From assembly GCA_009691785.1 (NCBI GenBank), contig SIAM01000012.1, positions 1 through 56,347 of the forward strand: 56,347 nt of DNA. The letters are read 5' to 3'. The first letter of the stretch is position 1. Each line of letters begins with the position of its first letter. The stretch comes from Phycisphaerales bacterium (lineage in GTDB: Bacteria > Planctomycetota > Phycisphaerae > Phycisphaerales > SM1A02). Below are positions 1 through 8,783 of the stretch, piece after piece. The position numbers were made by a program, and so were the translations under genes. The notes beneath the pieces were generated by a model, which saw nothing but the letters and a program-made list of their open reading frames with translations, was not told where the DNA came from and ran no database searches.

Positions 1-804
1 TGGCGCCGCCGTAGTAGAAGGGCCTGGCAAATCACTTATGAGTTGATCTATCTGTTGATTTGTAACTGCAGGAGTTGCAACATCTGAGGACCCTGTTTCG
101 CCTACAGTTTTTTTTGCGTCATCTTTTTTGGGGTCGCCTTTTTCGGGGTCGACTTTAGTTCTGTCGTATTCCGCCTTATATTCGTTATCTAATTTCGTTC
201 GGGTAATTAAAATACGTTGTGTGTTCACACTTGCGCCACGCGATGTTGCTAGCGCGTCAAGTAAGCGTAAATCTGGCTTTGTAAGTCCATAAAGTCCAGG
301 CTGTTCAACCGAACCAAGAACGCGATACTGAAATGATCGCCCTTCTATTAACGATATGGAGACCCGAGGCGTTGTGATCAAGCTTTTCAACCTTAGCTCA
401 ATAGATTGTTCCAATTTTTCAGATGTAAGACCTGCGGCGCGAACTTTATTTATTACAGGAATCTGAATATCTCCTGTTTGATCAATAATTCTCTTAATCT
501 GTTCGGTTTGCCCTGCTGCCATTAAATTGGGAATTGAAATTTCCAACACATCGCCAGAGGCAAATGTGTACTCCGTAGCGCTTGGTTTCAAGTCCTCTAA
601 GGTGGGTCTAACAAATTCAGTTTCATCGCTCGCCTGTTCTATGACATCGATACGTCCTAGAATTGGCATTGCCGATGGCGTGGTCTCAAAATAACCCGTT
701 CGACTTGGATCAACAAAACCATCGGTTTCGCAACCCCAAAGAAGGGACAATGAGGCAAGGGCTAAACAACTGATTGGGATGAATCTTGACAATTTAAAAT
801 CCAT
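1..804 (-). CDS. Polysaccharide export lipoprotein (Wza-like), 3' end outside window
   Basis: The frame is open from ATG at 804 to the window edge, giving 268 residues with no stop. The N-terminus is a lipoprotein signal with the lipobox Cys at residue 25 (LLWGC). It is followed by a Poly_export-type domain (ASGDVLEISI near residue 80, IPVINKV, then TPRVSISLIEG) and the start of an SLBB-like segment (YRVLGSVEQPGLYGL). The family forms the outer-membrane part of capsule or exopolysaccharide export, or anchors it. A Lys/Asp-rich linker (DPKKDDAKK) follows near residue 230. Other export genes would be expected beyond the left edge. It lies 171 bp downstream of pyrB on the same strand, so it may have its own promoter. 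Confidence 0.8.
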   Translation of the reverse strand, partial: MDFKLSRFIPISCLALASLSLLWGCETDGFVDPSRTGYFETTPSAMPILGRIDVIEQASDETEFVRPTLEDLKPSATEYTFASGDVLEISIPNLMAAGQTEQIKRIIDQTGDIQIPVINKVRAAGLTSEKLEQSIELRLKSLITTPRVSISLIEGRSFQYRVLGSVEQPGLYGLTKPDLRLLDALATSRGASVNTQRILITRTKLDNEYKAEYDRTKVDPEKGDPKKDDAKKTVGETGSSDVATPAVTNQQIDQLISDLPGPSTTAAP

Positions 805-975
805 GTGGGGTCAGAAAAGTGAAGTAAAATACGAGTCGTCTACTATCGGTTGAAGTAGGTCATGGAAGTTACACGAACATGGTGAATATGTTTTATACAC
901 ATAAAACTTACGTTTTGAACTTGGAGCAAAATAAATGTTAAATTTGTACTGCACGATAGAAATTAGTCTGTCTGT

Positions 976-1917
976 TTAAGAGTGGCTAATAACTTCTTCT
1001 AAGACAGCCATTCTTGCTGCAACTCCTTGAGTAACTTGGCGCAAAATACGAGTTCCACCGAATTCGTCTGCTACGGCATCGTCAATTTCTACTCCGCGGT
1101 TCACGGGACCTGGGTGAAGCACCACGGCCCCACTTTTCAAACGAAGCGCTCTGTCCATTGTGAGTCCATATAAAGTCCTATAATCTGAAGATACGCCGTA
1201 ATTAGCCTCTCTTTCTGTTTGAATTCTTAACATCATAATAGCGTCAAGATCTCGTAAGTTAGAATCTAGATCGTGTGAAATGCTGACAAGTTTGCTAAAT
1301 TTCGTCATTTCTTGATGTGATTTATTTACTAGAGTTGGTGGCCCAATTAGAACAACATGGCATCCAAGAATTGTCAGCCCTTGTGTGGCAGAACGGGCAA
1401 CGCGACTGTTGGCAATATCCCCAACAATGGCGACTCGCTTGCCTTCAAGCGATCCAAGTGACTCCTGCAAAGTCAAAATATCAAGCAACCCTTGGGTTGG
1501 ATGTTCATGGCGACCATCCCCCGCGTTGATGACAGGAATTGAAACCCGCTTGGCCACCATGGCCGGACCGCCGGAAATACTGGAGCGAATCACAAGCCCA
1601 CTGACGCCCATGGCTTCGATATTGAGAGCGGTGTCAACCAAACTCTCGCCTTTGCTGCTGCTAGAACCACTCGCAGTTAGCGTAAATACCTCGCCTCCAA
1701 GGCGATGCACGGCGGTTTCAAAGCTGCACCGAGTGCGGGTGGAGTCTTCAAAAAAGAGATTGGCAATGACGCGACCCGCTAGAACGTTCTTACGTGCAAC
1801 TCGCTGATCGGCAACGGCAAGGTTGTTCTTTGCGGCGGCAAGAAGGCTTTGAAGATTTTCACGGGCCAATCCTTCGATCTGAAGGAAGTGCTTGGTGTGG
1901 TTGGACTTCGGGGACAT
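976..1917 (-). CDS. pyrB: Aspartate carbamoyltransferase catalytic chain
   Basis: This enzyme condenses carbamoyl phosphate and aspartate to N-carbamoyl-aspartate, the committed step of pyrimidine synthesis. The 313 residues match the catalytic chain length. Signatures seen are the carbamoyl-phosphate loop STRTR (59-63), HPTQ (139-142) and HPGPVNRG (268-275). No regulatory chain (pyrI), pyrC or pyrR is next to it. The opposite neighbour, a plus-strand phosphoesterase, starts 146 bp upstream. The ATG at 1917 is the only start that keeps the whole N-terminal domain. Confidence 0.96.
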   Translation of the reverse strand: MSPKSNHTKHFLQIEGLARENLQSLLAAAKNNLAVADQRVARKNVLAGRVIANLFFEDSTRTRCSFETAVHRLGGEVFTLTASGSSSSKGESLVDTALNIEAMGVSGLVIRSSISGGPAMVAKRVSIPVINAGDGRHEHPTQGLLDILTLQESLGSLEGKRVAIVGDIANSRVARSATQGLTILGCHVVLIGPPTLVNKSHQEMTKFSKLVSISHDLDSNLRDLDAIMMLRIQTEREANYGVSSDYRTLYGLTMDRALRLKSGAVVLHPGPVNRGVEIDDAVADEFGGTRILRQVTQGVAARMAVLEEVISHS

Positions 1918-2063
1918 GTTGCATAGTTATAGCGCATTCGACATGACATTGATTGCGCAAGCAAAATCGCTTTGTGCCGCTTGCTCAGACTCCAGACTTG
2001 CGCGCATTTGAATGCATATTTGCCATTCACTTCTTGCGCGGGGCGTTGCGCTAGCCTTGCCTC

Positions 2064-2708
2064 ATGGCGAGTACTATTTGGATTTCTGGCGACACGCACT
2101 TTGGGGAAGCCAAAGCGATCTCGTTGTTTCAAAGACCATTCGCGGATGTCGCGACCATGGACGCCCAATTTGTTGATGCCATCAATCGCACCGTGAAGAA
2201 GCGCGACGTGCTCATTCACATTGGTGATTTTTGCGGGCCCTGTGATCAGGGCAGCAAAATGCAAGTTGACCACGCTGCCAGTATTCGAAAGCAAATTCTG
2301 TGCAAGAACATCCAACTTATCCGCGGAAATCACGATCCCAAAGTGGAAAAGTTTGAAGCGCTGTTTGAATTTGTGAAAAACCAAATAACATTTCGACGCG
2401 AGAATGGTGGCGAGCGAGTTGTTCTTTGTCACTATCCACTGCGCGCTTGGCGCGGGCAACTGAGTGGTTCCATGCATTTGTATGGACACACGCATGGAGC
2501 GCTGGAAGAAGTTGGCCGCAGTATGGATGTGGGGGTTGACTGTTGGAATTATTCGCCAGTTCAGCTTTCTCACGCGCTGGATATGTTGGCGGCGCGACCG
2601 CTGACGGCTGCAAGTGGATGGGTACGACGACAAGATGCGCGGCAAGATGTACTGGAGGATTTTTCTAAAACACAAAGCGCCACGCCTGTAGACGAAAGAA
2701 CACAATAA
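2064..2708 (+). CDS. Calcineurin-like metallophosphoesterase
   Basis: A 214-residue single-domain metallophosphoesterase. The full metal-binding set is visible: DTH (residues 9-11), GDF near 50, GNHD near 89, CHYP near 115 and GHTHG near 137. The arrangement resembles small cytosolic or phage-type phosphoesterases. The C-terminal 35 residues look like a flexible tail. There is no signal peptide. The substrate cannot be told from sequence. It stands between pyrB on the other strand and a lipoprotein gene 50 bp downstream on the same strand. Confidence 0.85.
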   Translation: MASTIWISGDTHFGEAKAISLFQRPFADVATMDAQFVDAINRTVKKRDVLIHIGDFCGPCDQGSKMQVDHAASIRKQILCKNIQLIRGNHDPKVEKFEALFEFVKNQITFRRENGGERVVLCHYPLRAWRGQLSGSMHLYGHTHGALEEVGRSMDVGVDCWNYSPVQLSHALDMLAARPLTAASGWVRRQDARQDVLEDFSKTQSATPVDERTQ

Positions 2709-2757
2709 CTGATTTCATGCTTTGAGATTTGTAGAACACTTTTAAATTGGAGCTACC

Positions 2758-3456
2758 ATGAACGTTATGAAATATCTCGCTTTGATTGCTGTAAGTGTGA
2801 TGAGCTTGTTGATGGGCGCCTGCGCTTCACCCCACCCCACAAGTGGAACCATTGCGACTGAAATTACGCGCGATGTCGCGGAAGGAACGTGGGCTCTAAC
2901 TGATAGTGAAAATGCTTTGTTCAATGTGAATTTGCTTAATGACGGCGTTGCGATTAGCAATTGGTCAAAGGGCCCAGACGGCGCAAAGGGAGAAAGCGGA
3001 ACTTGGAAAGTTGAAGATGGAATATTGCTATTGAATTGGACAGACGGTTGGCTGGATGTGATTCAATTAGGACAAATTGGGTTTGAAAAATATTCCTACG
3101 CGCCACGAGCGAATCGCCAAGGCCCTCCAACTTCGTTTGGCCAAGCGGTGAAGGTTCTCGATGACTCGAGCCAATGGTCGGGCGTTTGGAAAACCAGAAG
3201 CGCGGATCCTAAATTCAACAAGCAACCATTTTATATTTGCCTTCTAAGCAACGGTGCCGCCATGAAAAGTATCGACGCCATAAATACTGGTTGGTGGCAG
3301 AAGCAACAAGGAGGTATTGCAATTTATTTCAGCGATGGCTGGTACATGCTTCTCACCCGCGAAGGCGACACGGTGGAGGCCAAAAGTTGGGCGCCGGGCG
3401 CGTCCAGAACAGCCATGCCAACAGGCACCAGTCCCATGACGCAGGTGCTAGAGTGA
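2758..3456 (+). CDS. Lipoprotein with two copies of a Trp-rich beta domain
   Basis: A predicted 232-residue lipoprotein with lipobox Cys at residue 21 (LMGAC). The mature part holds two related units. Each has a W-containing start (GTWALTD; GVWKTRS), a LLNDGVAI / LLSNGAAM strand, a second W strand (GTWKVEDG; GWWQKQQG) and a DGWLDVI / DGWYMLL end. This looks like a tandem duplication of a small beta domain of about 85 residues. An SD-like GGAG precedes the ATG. The next gene starts 5 bp after the stop and is also a lipoprotein, so the two are probably co-expressed. No family is recognised and no function is assigned. Confidence 0.75.
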   Translation: MNVMKYLALIAVSVMSLLMGACASPHPTSGTIATEITRDVAEGTWALTDSENALFNVNLLNDGVAISNWSKGPDGAKGESGTWKVEDGILLLNWTDGWLDVIQLGQIGFEKYSYAPRANRQGPPTSFGQAVKVLDDSSQWSGVWKTRSADPKFNKQPFYICLLSNGAAMKSIDAINTGWWQKQQGGIAIYFSDGWYMLLTREGDTVEAKSWAPGASRTAMPTGTSPMTQVLE

Positions 3457-3461
3457 TCCAT

Positions 3462-3725
3462 ATGGCGCACATTCAGTCACATGCGATAAAATTTGTGGTG
3501 GCGTTGGCAGGCTTCCTGGTGTGCGGTTGCAACAGCCAGCCATCGCTTTGGCAAGGCGATAAGTCGCCAACTCAATATCAAACGCAACAAATGGACAAGG
3601 GTGGCCAACCCGTGACGTACTACGACTTGAATGACGGCGACAACGAGGACCCCAATATGGACCAAGGCAATTATCCAGAGATGAGCGAGCCTTGGTGGAA
3701 TTCGCCTGGGTACATCGGCGGCTAA
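3462..3725 (+). CDS. Small lipoprotein (87 residues)
   Basis: The ATG at 3462 is chosen because it directly precedes a signal peptide with a lipobox (LVCGC, Cys at residue 23). The same frame is open further upstream, but only inside the preceding gene. The mature chain of about 65 residues is polar and acidic (DLNDGDNEDPNMD) and ends in a Trp/Tyr/Gly-rich tail (EPWWNSPGYIGG). It begins 5 bp after the preceding lipoprotein gene, so the pair is probably an operon. No known family is recognised. Confidence 0.65.
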   Translation: MAHIQSHAIKFVVALAGFLVCGCNSQPSLWQGDKSPTQYQTQQMDKGGQPVTYYDLNDGDNEDPNMDQGNYPEMSEPWWNSPGYIGG

Positions 3726-3769
3726 ATCGCTAGGGATGACTGCGAATGTGCGGATGGTGTTGAATATAT

Positions 3770-3788
3770 TTCAATGACGCTCATTGAA
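3770..3788 (+). terminator. Inverted repeat between convergent genes, possible terminator
   Basis: TTCAATGA and TCATTGAA form an 8-bp stem around a 3-nt CGC loop, 45 bp after the small lipoprotein stop. A short T-run (TTTT) follows only after six further bases, so termination on the plus strand is plausible but not canonical. It lies before the stop of the minus-strand sugar dehydrogenase gene. Confidence 0.35.
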
Positions 3789-3827
3789 TGCGGCGTTTTA
3801 AAATGGCCCTAGACAATCGAGATCAGA

Positions 3828-5165
3828 TTATTTCACCCCTTGGATTTTCCAAAGCGAGCCGGGACCGCGCTCTCCGCCGTCAAATGAACACAGCACAAGT
3901 TCACCGTCAAGCATTTCACCAAAGCTGCTCCACAAATGTGCGCTGCGATGAATTAATTTTCTTGGCGCGCCCAGTTTTAAATTTTGACAGCGCGCGCCCC
4001 AAATAATTCCATATCCGTAGTCGGCGAAGAAATACACGCCTTTCAATTCAGCATATTTCTCGCCGCGATACACATAGCCGCCCGTCACGCTGACGCCGTC
4101 GTTGTGTGAGTACTCAAGCACTGGGTCAATGTAGGCGGTTCCAAATTCGCCTTTCTGCCCGGAGGAAAATGCGTGCAAACCCTCGCGCATGTTCCAACCA
4201 TAATTGCCACCCTTCACAATGACATCAATTTCCTCAAATTGATCTTGACCAACATCGCCAGCCCACAGCAACTTTGTTTCGCGATCGAAACTCATGCGCC
4301 ACACATTGCGCAGTCCGTACGCCCAAATTTCCTTGCGCGCGCCCTTGGTTGCAACAAATGGATTGTCGGATGGAATGGTGTAGGGCGAATCCTTAGTGAC
4401 CTGGCTGACATCAATGCGAATAATGGAGGCAAGAAGCGTGGCCAGATTTTGTCCGTTGCCATGCGGATCATTGGCGGCGCCGCCATCGCCCAAGCTGAGA
4501 TACAACATTCCGTCGGGACCAAAAAGAACAGTGCCACCGTTGTGATTTGGATAGGGTTGCTCAACCTCAAGAATTTTTTTCTCGCTCTCCATGTCTAAGG
4601 TTTTGCGGTCCGCGCCCACATGAAACTGGCTTAAAACAGAACGACGCGGTTGCGTTGCGCTGTAATACAGGTAGACAAATCCGTTGTCGGCGTATTTGGG
4701 ATGAAAACAAATCGACAGCAACCCCTCCTCGTTGTTCGTGGAATTCACTTGCTTGCGCATGTCCAGAAATACTTCGCCAGATTTCACTTGGTCATTGCTT
4801 TGATCAAGGCGAAGAATTCGACCGGCTTGTTCCACCACATATAAATTATTGGGTTCACCCGGCGCCTGAACAACTTGAATGGGACGGCGCAACGCCAGGT
4901 TGGGAAATATCCGAACCAATTGAATTGCGGGGACACGCGCGGGATCCTGCTGGGCGTTGGGGGATTTTTCTACAACGACGGTGCCGGGAGCAATGATTGG
5001 CGCAACCGATATTTGCGCAAGTTGTGTGGTGTCTGTTTGAGCGAGTGTAATTGCCGTAAACGCCTGAACCAAAGCAAACAATGCGAGCGCAACAAAAGTG
5101 TGGCCACGCGATGTTTTATTGGTTGGCGCAAAATGGACAGGTGAAATCTGTGGCTTAGATTGCAT
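3828..5165 (-). CDS. PQQ-dependent glucose/sorbosone dehydrogenase family protein, secreted
   Basis: 445 residues with an N-terminal hydrophobic segment at about residues 22-43, fitting Sec export to the periplasm. The rest is a six-bladed beta-propeller of the soluble aldose sugar dehydrogenase (YliI/GSDH) type. Seen are EEGLLSICFHPKY, NHNGGTVLFGPDGMLY followed by LSLGDGG, EIWAYGLRNVWRMSFD, GDVGQDQFEEID and NYGWNMREG. The family oxidises aldose sugars with PQQ as cofactor, but many members have unknown substrates. No PQQ synthesis genes are nearby. It lies 78 bp downstream of the HD-GYP gene on the same strand. Confidence 0.85.
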   Translation of the reverse strand: MQSKPQISPVHFAPTNKTSRGHTFVALALFALVQAFTAITLAQTDTTQLAQISVAPIIAPGTVVVEKSPNAQQDPARVPAIQLVRIFPNLALRRPIQVVQAPGEPNNLYVVEQAGRILRLDQSNDQVKSGEVFLDMRKQVNSTNNEEGLLSICFHPKYADNGFVYLYYSATQPRRSVLSQFHVGADRKTLDMESEKKILEVEQPYPNHNGGTVLFGPDGMLYLSLGDGGAANDPHGNGQNLATLLASIIRIDVSQVTKDSPYTIPSDNPFVATKGARKEIWAYGLRNVWRMSFDRETKLLWAGDVGQDQFEEIDVIVKGGNYGWNMREGLHAFSSGQKGEFGTAYIDPVLEYSHNDGVSVTGGYVYRGEKYAELKGVYFFADYGYGIIWGARCQNLKLGAPRKLIHRSAHLWSSFGEMLDGELVLCSFDGGERGPGSLWKIQGVK

Positions 5166-5243
5166 GGAACACGAACTGTAGCCTGCGTTTTTGAATTGCG
5201 ATGGCGCTCACCGCGTCAATTCACGCAAATACAACCGTGCGTG

Positions 5244-6788
5244 TTACTCCGAAGCCTTGGGCTTAATATTTGTAGCGATAATCTCTTCAAGTTTGACGCG
5301 CGGAATTGAGAGAAACACCTTGCCAAACTCAGGATCGAAATGGCTGCCCAGAGATTTTTCAATTTCGGCCAAGACTTTTCCAACTTCAATGGCAGGTCGA
5401 TACGCGCGAGTGCTTGTCATGGCGTCAAAAGCATCAGCGATGCAAAGAATTCTTCCGAGCACGGAAATATTGTCGCCGACTAATTTGTGCGGGTAGCCGG
5501 TGCCATCCCACTTTTCGTGATGATCTATGACTCCAGGAAGTACATCGTTCAATCGCGATGAGTGACTCAAACATTTATGTCCTGTTTCTGGATGCTTAGC
5601 GATTTGCGCGAACTCGTCTTCGGTCAATCGTGTTGGTTTGAAAAGAACCGATTCGGGTACGCCAAGTTTTCCAATGTCATGCAGCATTCCGCACATGTGC
5701 GTTCGCTTGATCATTTCCGCGTCAAGGTTTGCGGCTTCTGCGATCAACTTTGAAAATGCGGCAACTCGTTCGGAATGACCGGCCGTGTATCGATCCCTTG
5801 CGTCGAAGAGGGAAATGAGCACCTGCATGATTCCTTCAAACATGAGCTGTTGCTCCATGGCGAATCGTTGCTCCATGCGAACTCGTTGCTGATTTCCAAG
5901 GTTTTGCGCAGCCATGCGCGCAACGGAGCCAGCGACACTTGCGGTGATGGTGAGTGTGGCGTCATCGCATTGCTTTCGATCATCTAGATACAGAAATCCG
6001 AAACGCATGCCTGACAATTCAACAGGTATACAAATGGCGCACCGCACATCCATGCCCTGCAAACTCATGGCAATGCCACCGCCAGCCATGGCTTCATTGG
6101 CTTTGGCAACAACAGGTCCTTGGCGCGCTTGTCGAAGCATGGTGCGGCTCATGCGTGTCTTGCCGCTTGGATCTTGAATATTGCCAACTTGCGCCAACAC
6201 TTCCACCGCTTCGCCTTCACCAGTGCTACGCACAAACGCAACATTTTCAAATTGCGTAGATTTGGCCGCGGCATTCACCAACGCTTGATACACCGACGAT
6301 TCGTCCATTGCCTTGTGAATGGCTTCTTCAGATTCCAAGAGAAGCAAAAGTTGATTGTGCGCAAAGACCGCAGGAGCAGACAAGTTGACGCGCTCAATGT
6401 TCGAGTTTTCTTGCGAGTTTTCCTTGCCACCAGACATCACAACCGTGCGTGACATGTTGACGGGTGATTGTTGATCAATGAAATCAAAGTTCCATGGTGC
6501 AATTTCAATTTGATCACCGTGGCACAAGGCGAGACTGCGAGCCGCTTGCAATTTAACTCCATTCACGAATGTTCCGCCAGCGCTGCCAAGATCCGTTACG
6601 CGCCAACTTCCCGGTTCTTGATTTATTGGCGGAGTCCACTGCAACGAAGCGTGCTGGCGACTCACTGAACGATCAGCTAAAACAATGCTGCAACTTGTTT
6701 CGCGCCCAATGGAGAGTGGTCCTGGCTGCACAAGTTGAAACTTGACATCCTTATTGCCAGGCGGGGAAATGAGCCAGAAATCAGGCAT
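5244..6788 (-). CDS. FHA-GAF-HD-GYP protein (predicted c-di-GMP phosphodiesterase)
   Basis: 514 residues with three domains. The first is an FHA domain (about 22-100; SIGRE, SRQHASLQW, GTFVNGVKL), which binds phosphothreonine. The second is a GAF-like domain (about 145-300). The third is a complete HD-GYP domain (about 315-500) with HD at 370-371, HPETGH at 399-404 and DHHEKWDGTGYP ending in GYP at 431-433. HD-GYP domains hydrolyse cyclic di-GMP. The FHA input suggests control by a Ser/Thr kinase, and a Hanks-type kinase lies at 36.4-37.3 kb, though a link is speculative. It has no membrane segment and is probably cytosolic. Confidence 0.9.
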   Translation of the reverse strand: MPDFWLISPPGNKDVKFQLVQPGPLSIGRETSCSIVLADRSVSRQHASLQWTPPINQEPGSWRVTDLGSAGGTFVNGVKLQAARSLALCHGDQIEIAPWNFDFIDQQSPVNMSRTVVMSGGKENSQENSNIERVNLSAPAVFAHNQLLLLLESEEAIHKAMDESSVYQALVNAAAKSTQFENVAFVRSTGEGEAVEVLAQVGNIQDPSGKTRMSRTMLRQARQGPVVAKANEAMAGGGIAMSLQGMDVRCAICIPVELSGMRFGFLYLDDRKQCDDATLTITASVAGSVARMAAQNLGNQQRVRMEQRFAMEQQLMFEGIMQVLISLFDARDRYTAGHSERVAAFSKLIAEAANLDAEMIKRTHMCGMLHDIGKLGVPESVLFKPTRLTEDEFAQIAKHPETGHKCLSHSSRLNDVLPGVIDHHEKWDGTGYPHKLVGDNISVLGRILCIADAFDAMTSTRAYRPAIEVGKVLAEIEKSLGSHFDPEFGKVFLSIPRVKLEEIIATNIKPKASE

Positions 6789-6865
6789 GAAATGAGCCTA
6801 CACGATTTGCATTTGGAATTACAACATGCTGCCTGAATCAGGGCGCACACATTTAAAAAACTCCG

Positions 6866-8002
6866 TTATTTTTGCGCTGGCACGCTGATCACTAAATCCT
6901 GGCGCGCGTTCACCACACTGCCAGGAATTGCGGGCAACCCAAGCAGCATCAGGCACGCGTTGCCTGCATCAGCATTACGAATGGGCGGAAGTTGATTGGC
7001 CGTGAAGCGTTCGTTGGCGGCGGGGCAATGTCGACTTGTTGTATTGATGGTGTACAAATCGACTGGAGTTTGATTGACCCCGCACCACACCACAAACGGA
7101 ATGGTGAAATTCACCGGCGCCTCTGGATCACGGTGGCTGATCAACGGCACTCCGCCTCCGTGATCGGCGGTCAACACAATGGCGACGCGACCTTTGAGAT
7201 TTGGCGAGTCGTTGATCTTGGACAAAATCGCTCCAAGCGCGGCATCAATGCCCAGCAACGCTTGTCGATACGCGGAGCCTTCGGATAAATCCCAACCAGA
7301 AGCATGCCCAACAAAATCGGGCAGCGCCAAATGAAGAAATGTAAATGTTTTTTTCTTGCGATCACTGGCGCTTTGAATAAATGCGGAAAGTTGTTGCGCC
7401 TGCTCCATTGACTTGGGAGCGCACACAAAACAATCAATTTTATCCTTGCCATAATTGGGGGCCACATCATCTGGACCGCCTGCGTCTTCGCCATAACTTT
7501 GCTCAAACAAGACAAATTTCCACTTGCCCACGACCAATGCGGTTTGCAATCCGGCGTCATGCGCGACATCAAAAACGCTGGAAATATAGTGGCCCGGCTT
7601 CAAATGCAAAGTTCCGCCCATTGTGCGCGATGGCGGATCCTTATTGTCCGACCAACCGTGACCGTGCTCGCCCGCGACAAGTCGTCCAGTGATCATGTCA
7701 ACATGATTTGGAAGCGTGATTGAAATGTCAGGATCACAGCGAGCTTGCGCCGTCCATGCGCCCTGGGCAAGTTGCTGCAGCGCGGGATGGTGTTGGACAA
7801 GTGGCGGCAAGATGGCCTCTGGGCGAAGACCGTCCACGGAAATTAAAATCACGTGATCAAAGTTTTTTTCCAAGGTTGATCCAGACACAATTGTGTCGGA
7901 TGACTTGGTAAGCGCTAGGGAAACCGACATTGCCGCGACCACAATCGCGGCACTTGCGAAGAGCGCCAACGAGTGTTTGGAAACCTTTATCTTTGGTGGC
8001 AT
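6866..8002 (-). CDS. Alkaline phosphatase superfamily / nucleotide pyrophosphatase-like protein
   Basis: The ATG at 8002 is used. The open frame extends upstream to 8269, but that would run through tRNA-Ala and its terminator. The chosen start is preceded by AAGGAA and begins a signal/anchor segment (residues 10-32). The catalytic features are those of the type I phosphodiesterase/NPP group: SVDG (Asp57), a threonine nucleophile context ITLPNH (Thr96), GHGWSDN and TADHGGG late in the chain. The 378 residues fit a one-domain secreted or anchored enzyme. It probably hydrolyses a phosphodiester or phosphate monoester outside the cytoplasm; the substrate is unknown. Confidence 0.82.
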   Translation of the reverse strand: MPPKIKVSKHSLALFASAAIVVAAMSVSLALTKSSDTIVSGSTLEKNFDHVILISVDGLRPEAILPPLVQHHPALQQLAQGAWTAQARCDPDISITLPNHVDMITGRLVAGEHGHGWSDNKDPPSRTMGGTLHLKPGHYISSVFDVAHDAGLQTALVVGKWKFVLFEQSYGEDAGGPDDVAPNYGKDKIDCFVCAPKSMEQAQQLSAFIQSASDRKKKTFTFLHLALPDFVGHASGWDLSEGSAYRQALLGIDAALGAILSKINDSPNLKGRVAIVLTADHGGGVPLISHRDPEAPVNFTIPFVVWCGVNQTPVDLYTINTTSRHCPAANERFTANQLPPIRNADAGNACLMLLGLPAIPGSVVNARQDLVISVPAQK

Positions 8003-8093
8003 ATGTTCCTTGTCGCGTAATTCATAAACATAGATCGGTCTTGTAATGATCATATTGCCAAAATTGTTCAACACCAATTTTGCACATGCGATT

Positions 8094-8131
8094 AAAAACC
8101 CCCGCCGTCGTTGCGCGCAACGAAGACGGGG
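8094..8131 (-). terminator. Rho-independent terminator after tRNA-Ala
   Basis: Read on the minus strand, a GC-rich hairpin with CCCCG and CGGGG at its base and the palindrome CGTTGCGCGCAACG in its upper part is followed by TTTTT. It starts 9 nt after the tRNA 3' end and separates the tRNA from the phosphodiesterase gene. Confidence 0.8.
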
Positions 8132-8139
8132 TGTCTTAG

Positions 8140-8212
8140 TGGACCTGATCGGGATCGAACCGACCGCCTCTTCCATGCCATGGAAGCGCTCTACCAAATG
8201 AGCTACAGGCCC
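8140..8212 (-). tRNA. tRNA-Ala(GGC)
   Basis: A 73-nt cloverleaf: acceptor GGGCCTG pairs with CAGGTCC, the D-arm is standard, anticodon stem CTTCC/GGAAG encloses loop ATGGCAT (anticodon GGC), and T-stem GTCGG/CCGAT holds the TTCGATC loop. The discriminator is A. CCA is not encoded. It lies between trx and the phosphodiesterase gene with its own terminator. Confidence 0.96.
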
Positions 8213-8372
8213 AACATGAATATGCTCCAACCCAACGCTGTTGGTCGGCAAATACAAGGCCAACTTCAAGGTTGAGCAGTGTACCTAAAGCGCTCATTTT
8301 TACCCAAGCATTGCTGGCAAACTCATCAATTACCAAAATTAAAAATGCGGCGCAAAAAAATTGCTTTACATA

Positions 8373-8699
8373 CTAAAGAGCGTTGATCGCTTCGGTAAGA
8401 GCGGACTTTGAAACCAATCCATTCCACTTCTTTACGATCGCTCCTTGCTTGAAAAGAAAAACCGTGGGAATGCTGCTAATGCCGTAATTCATGGCAATCT
8501 TCTGGTGATGATCAATGTCCACCTTGCCAACTTTTAATTTGCCTTTGGTTTCCTCGGCAAGTTGATCAATGGTTGGCCCAAGCATGCGACAGGGTTGGCA
8601 CCACTCGGCCCAAAAATCAACAAGCACGGGAACGGTGCTTTTCAAAACTTCGGCGTCAAAATTAGCGTCGGTGAATTCGAGTGTGTTTGGGCTTGACAT
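8373..8699 (-). CDS. trxA: Thioredoxin
   Basis: 108 residues, the usual thioredoxin length. The active site is WCQPC (residues 33-37) rather than the common WCGPC. The fold markers LVDFWAEWC and the cis-Pro region SSIPTVFLF are present. The ATG at 8699 is chosen over an in-frame start 27 codons upstream because AGAAGGAAA lies just before it and the protein then begins like other thioredoxins. It is a cytosolic disulfide reductant, downstream of folP in the same direction. The Gly-to-Gln change in the active-site loop may tune the redox potential. Confidence 0.93.
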   Translation of the reverse strand: MSSPNTLEFTDANFDAEVLKSTVPVLVDFWAEWCQPCRMLGPTIDQLAEETKGKLKVGKVDIDHHQKIAMNYGISSIPTVFLFKQGAIVKKWNGLVSKSALTEAINAL

Positions 8700-8783
8700 G
8701 GTTTCCTTCTCAACTGTGGACAATGTGTCCAAAAAAATAATTCTTTCAACGCCAACGGACGTTCCGCTGACGATAACCAAATA

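Noticed and set aside
1779..2705. 308-codon open frame on the minus strand
   Set aside because: It lies antisense to the metallophosphoesterase, has no start context or domain, and overlaps the pyrB start; the plus-strand protein has a full set of motifs.
8003..8269. N-terminal extension of the phosphodiesterase frame
   Set aside because: It would translate the tRNA-Ala gene and its terminator; the signal segment and SD mark the start at 8002.
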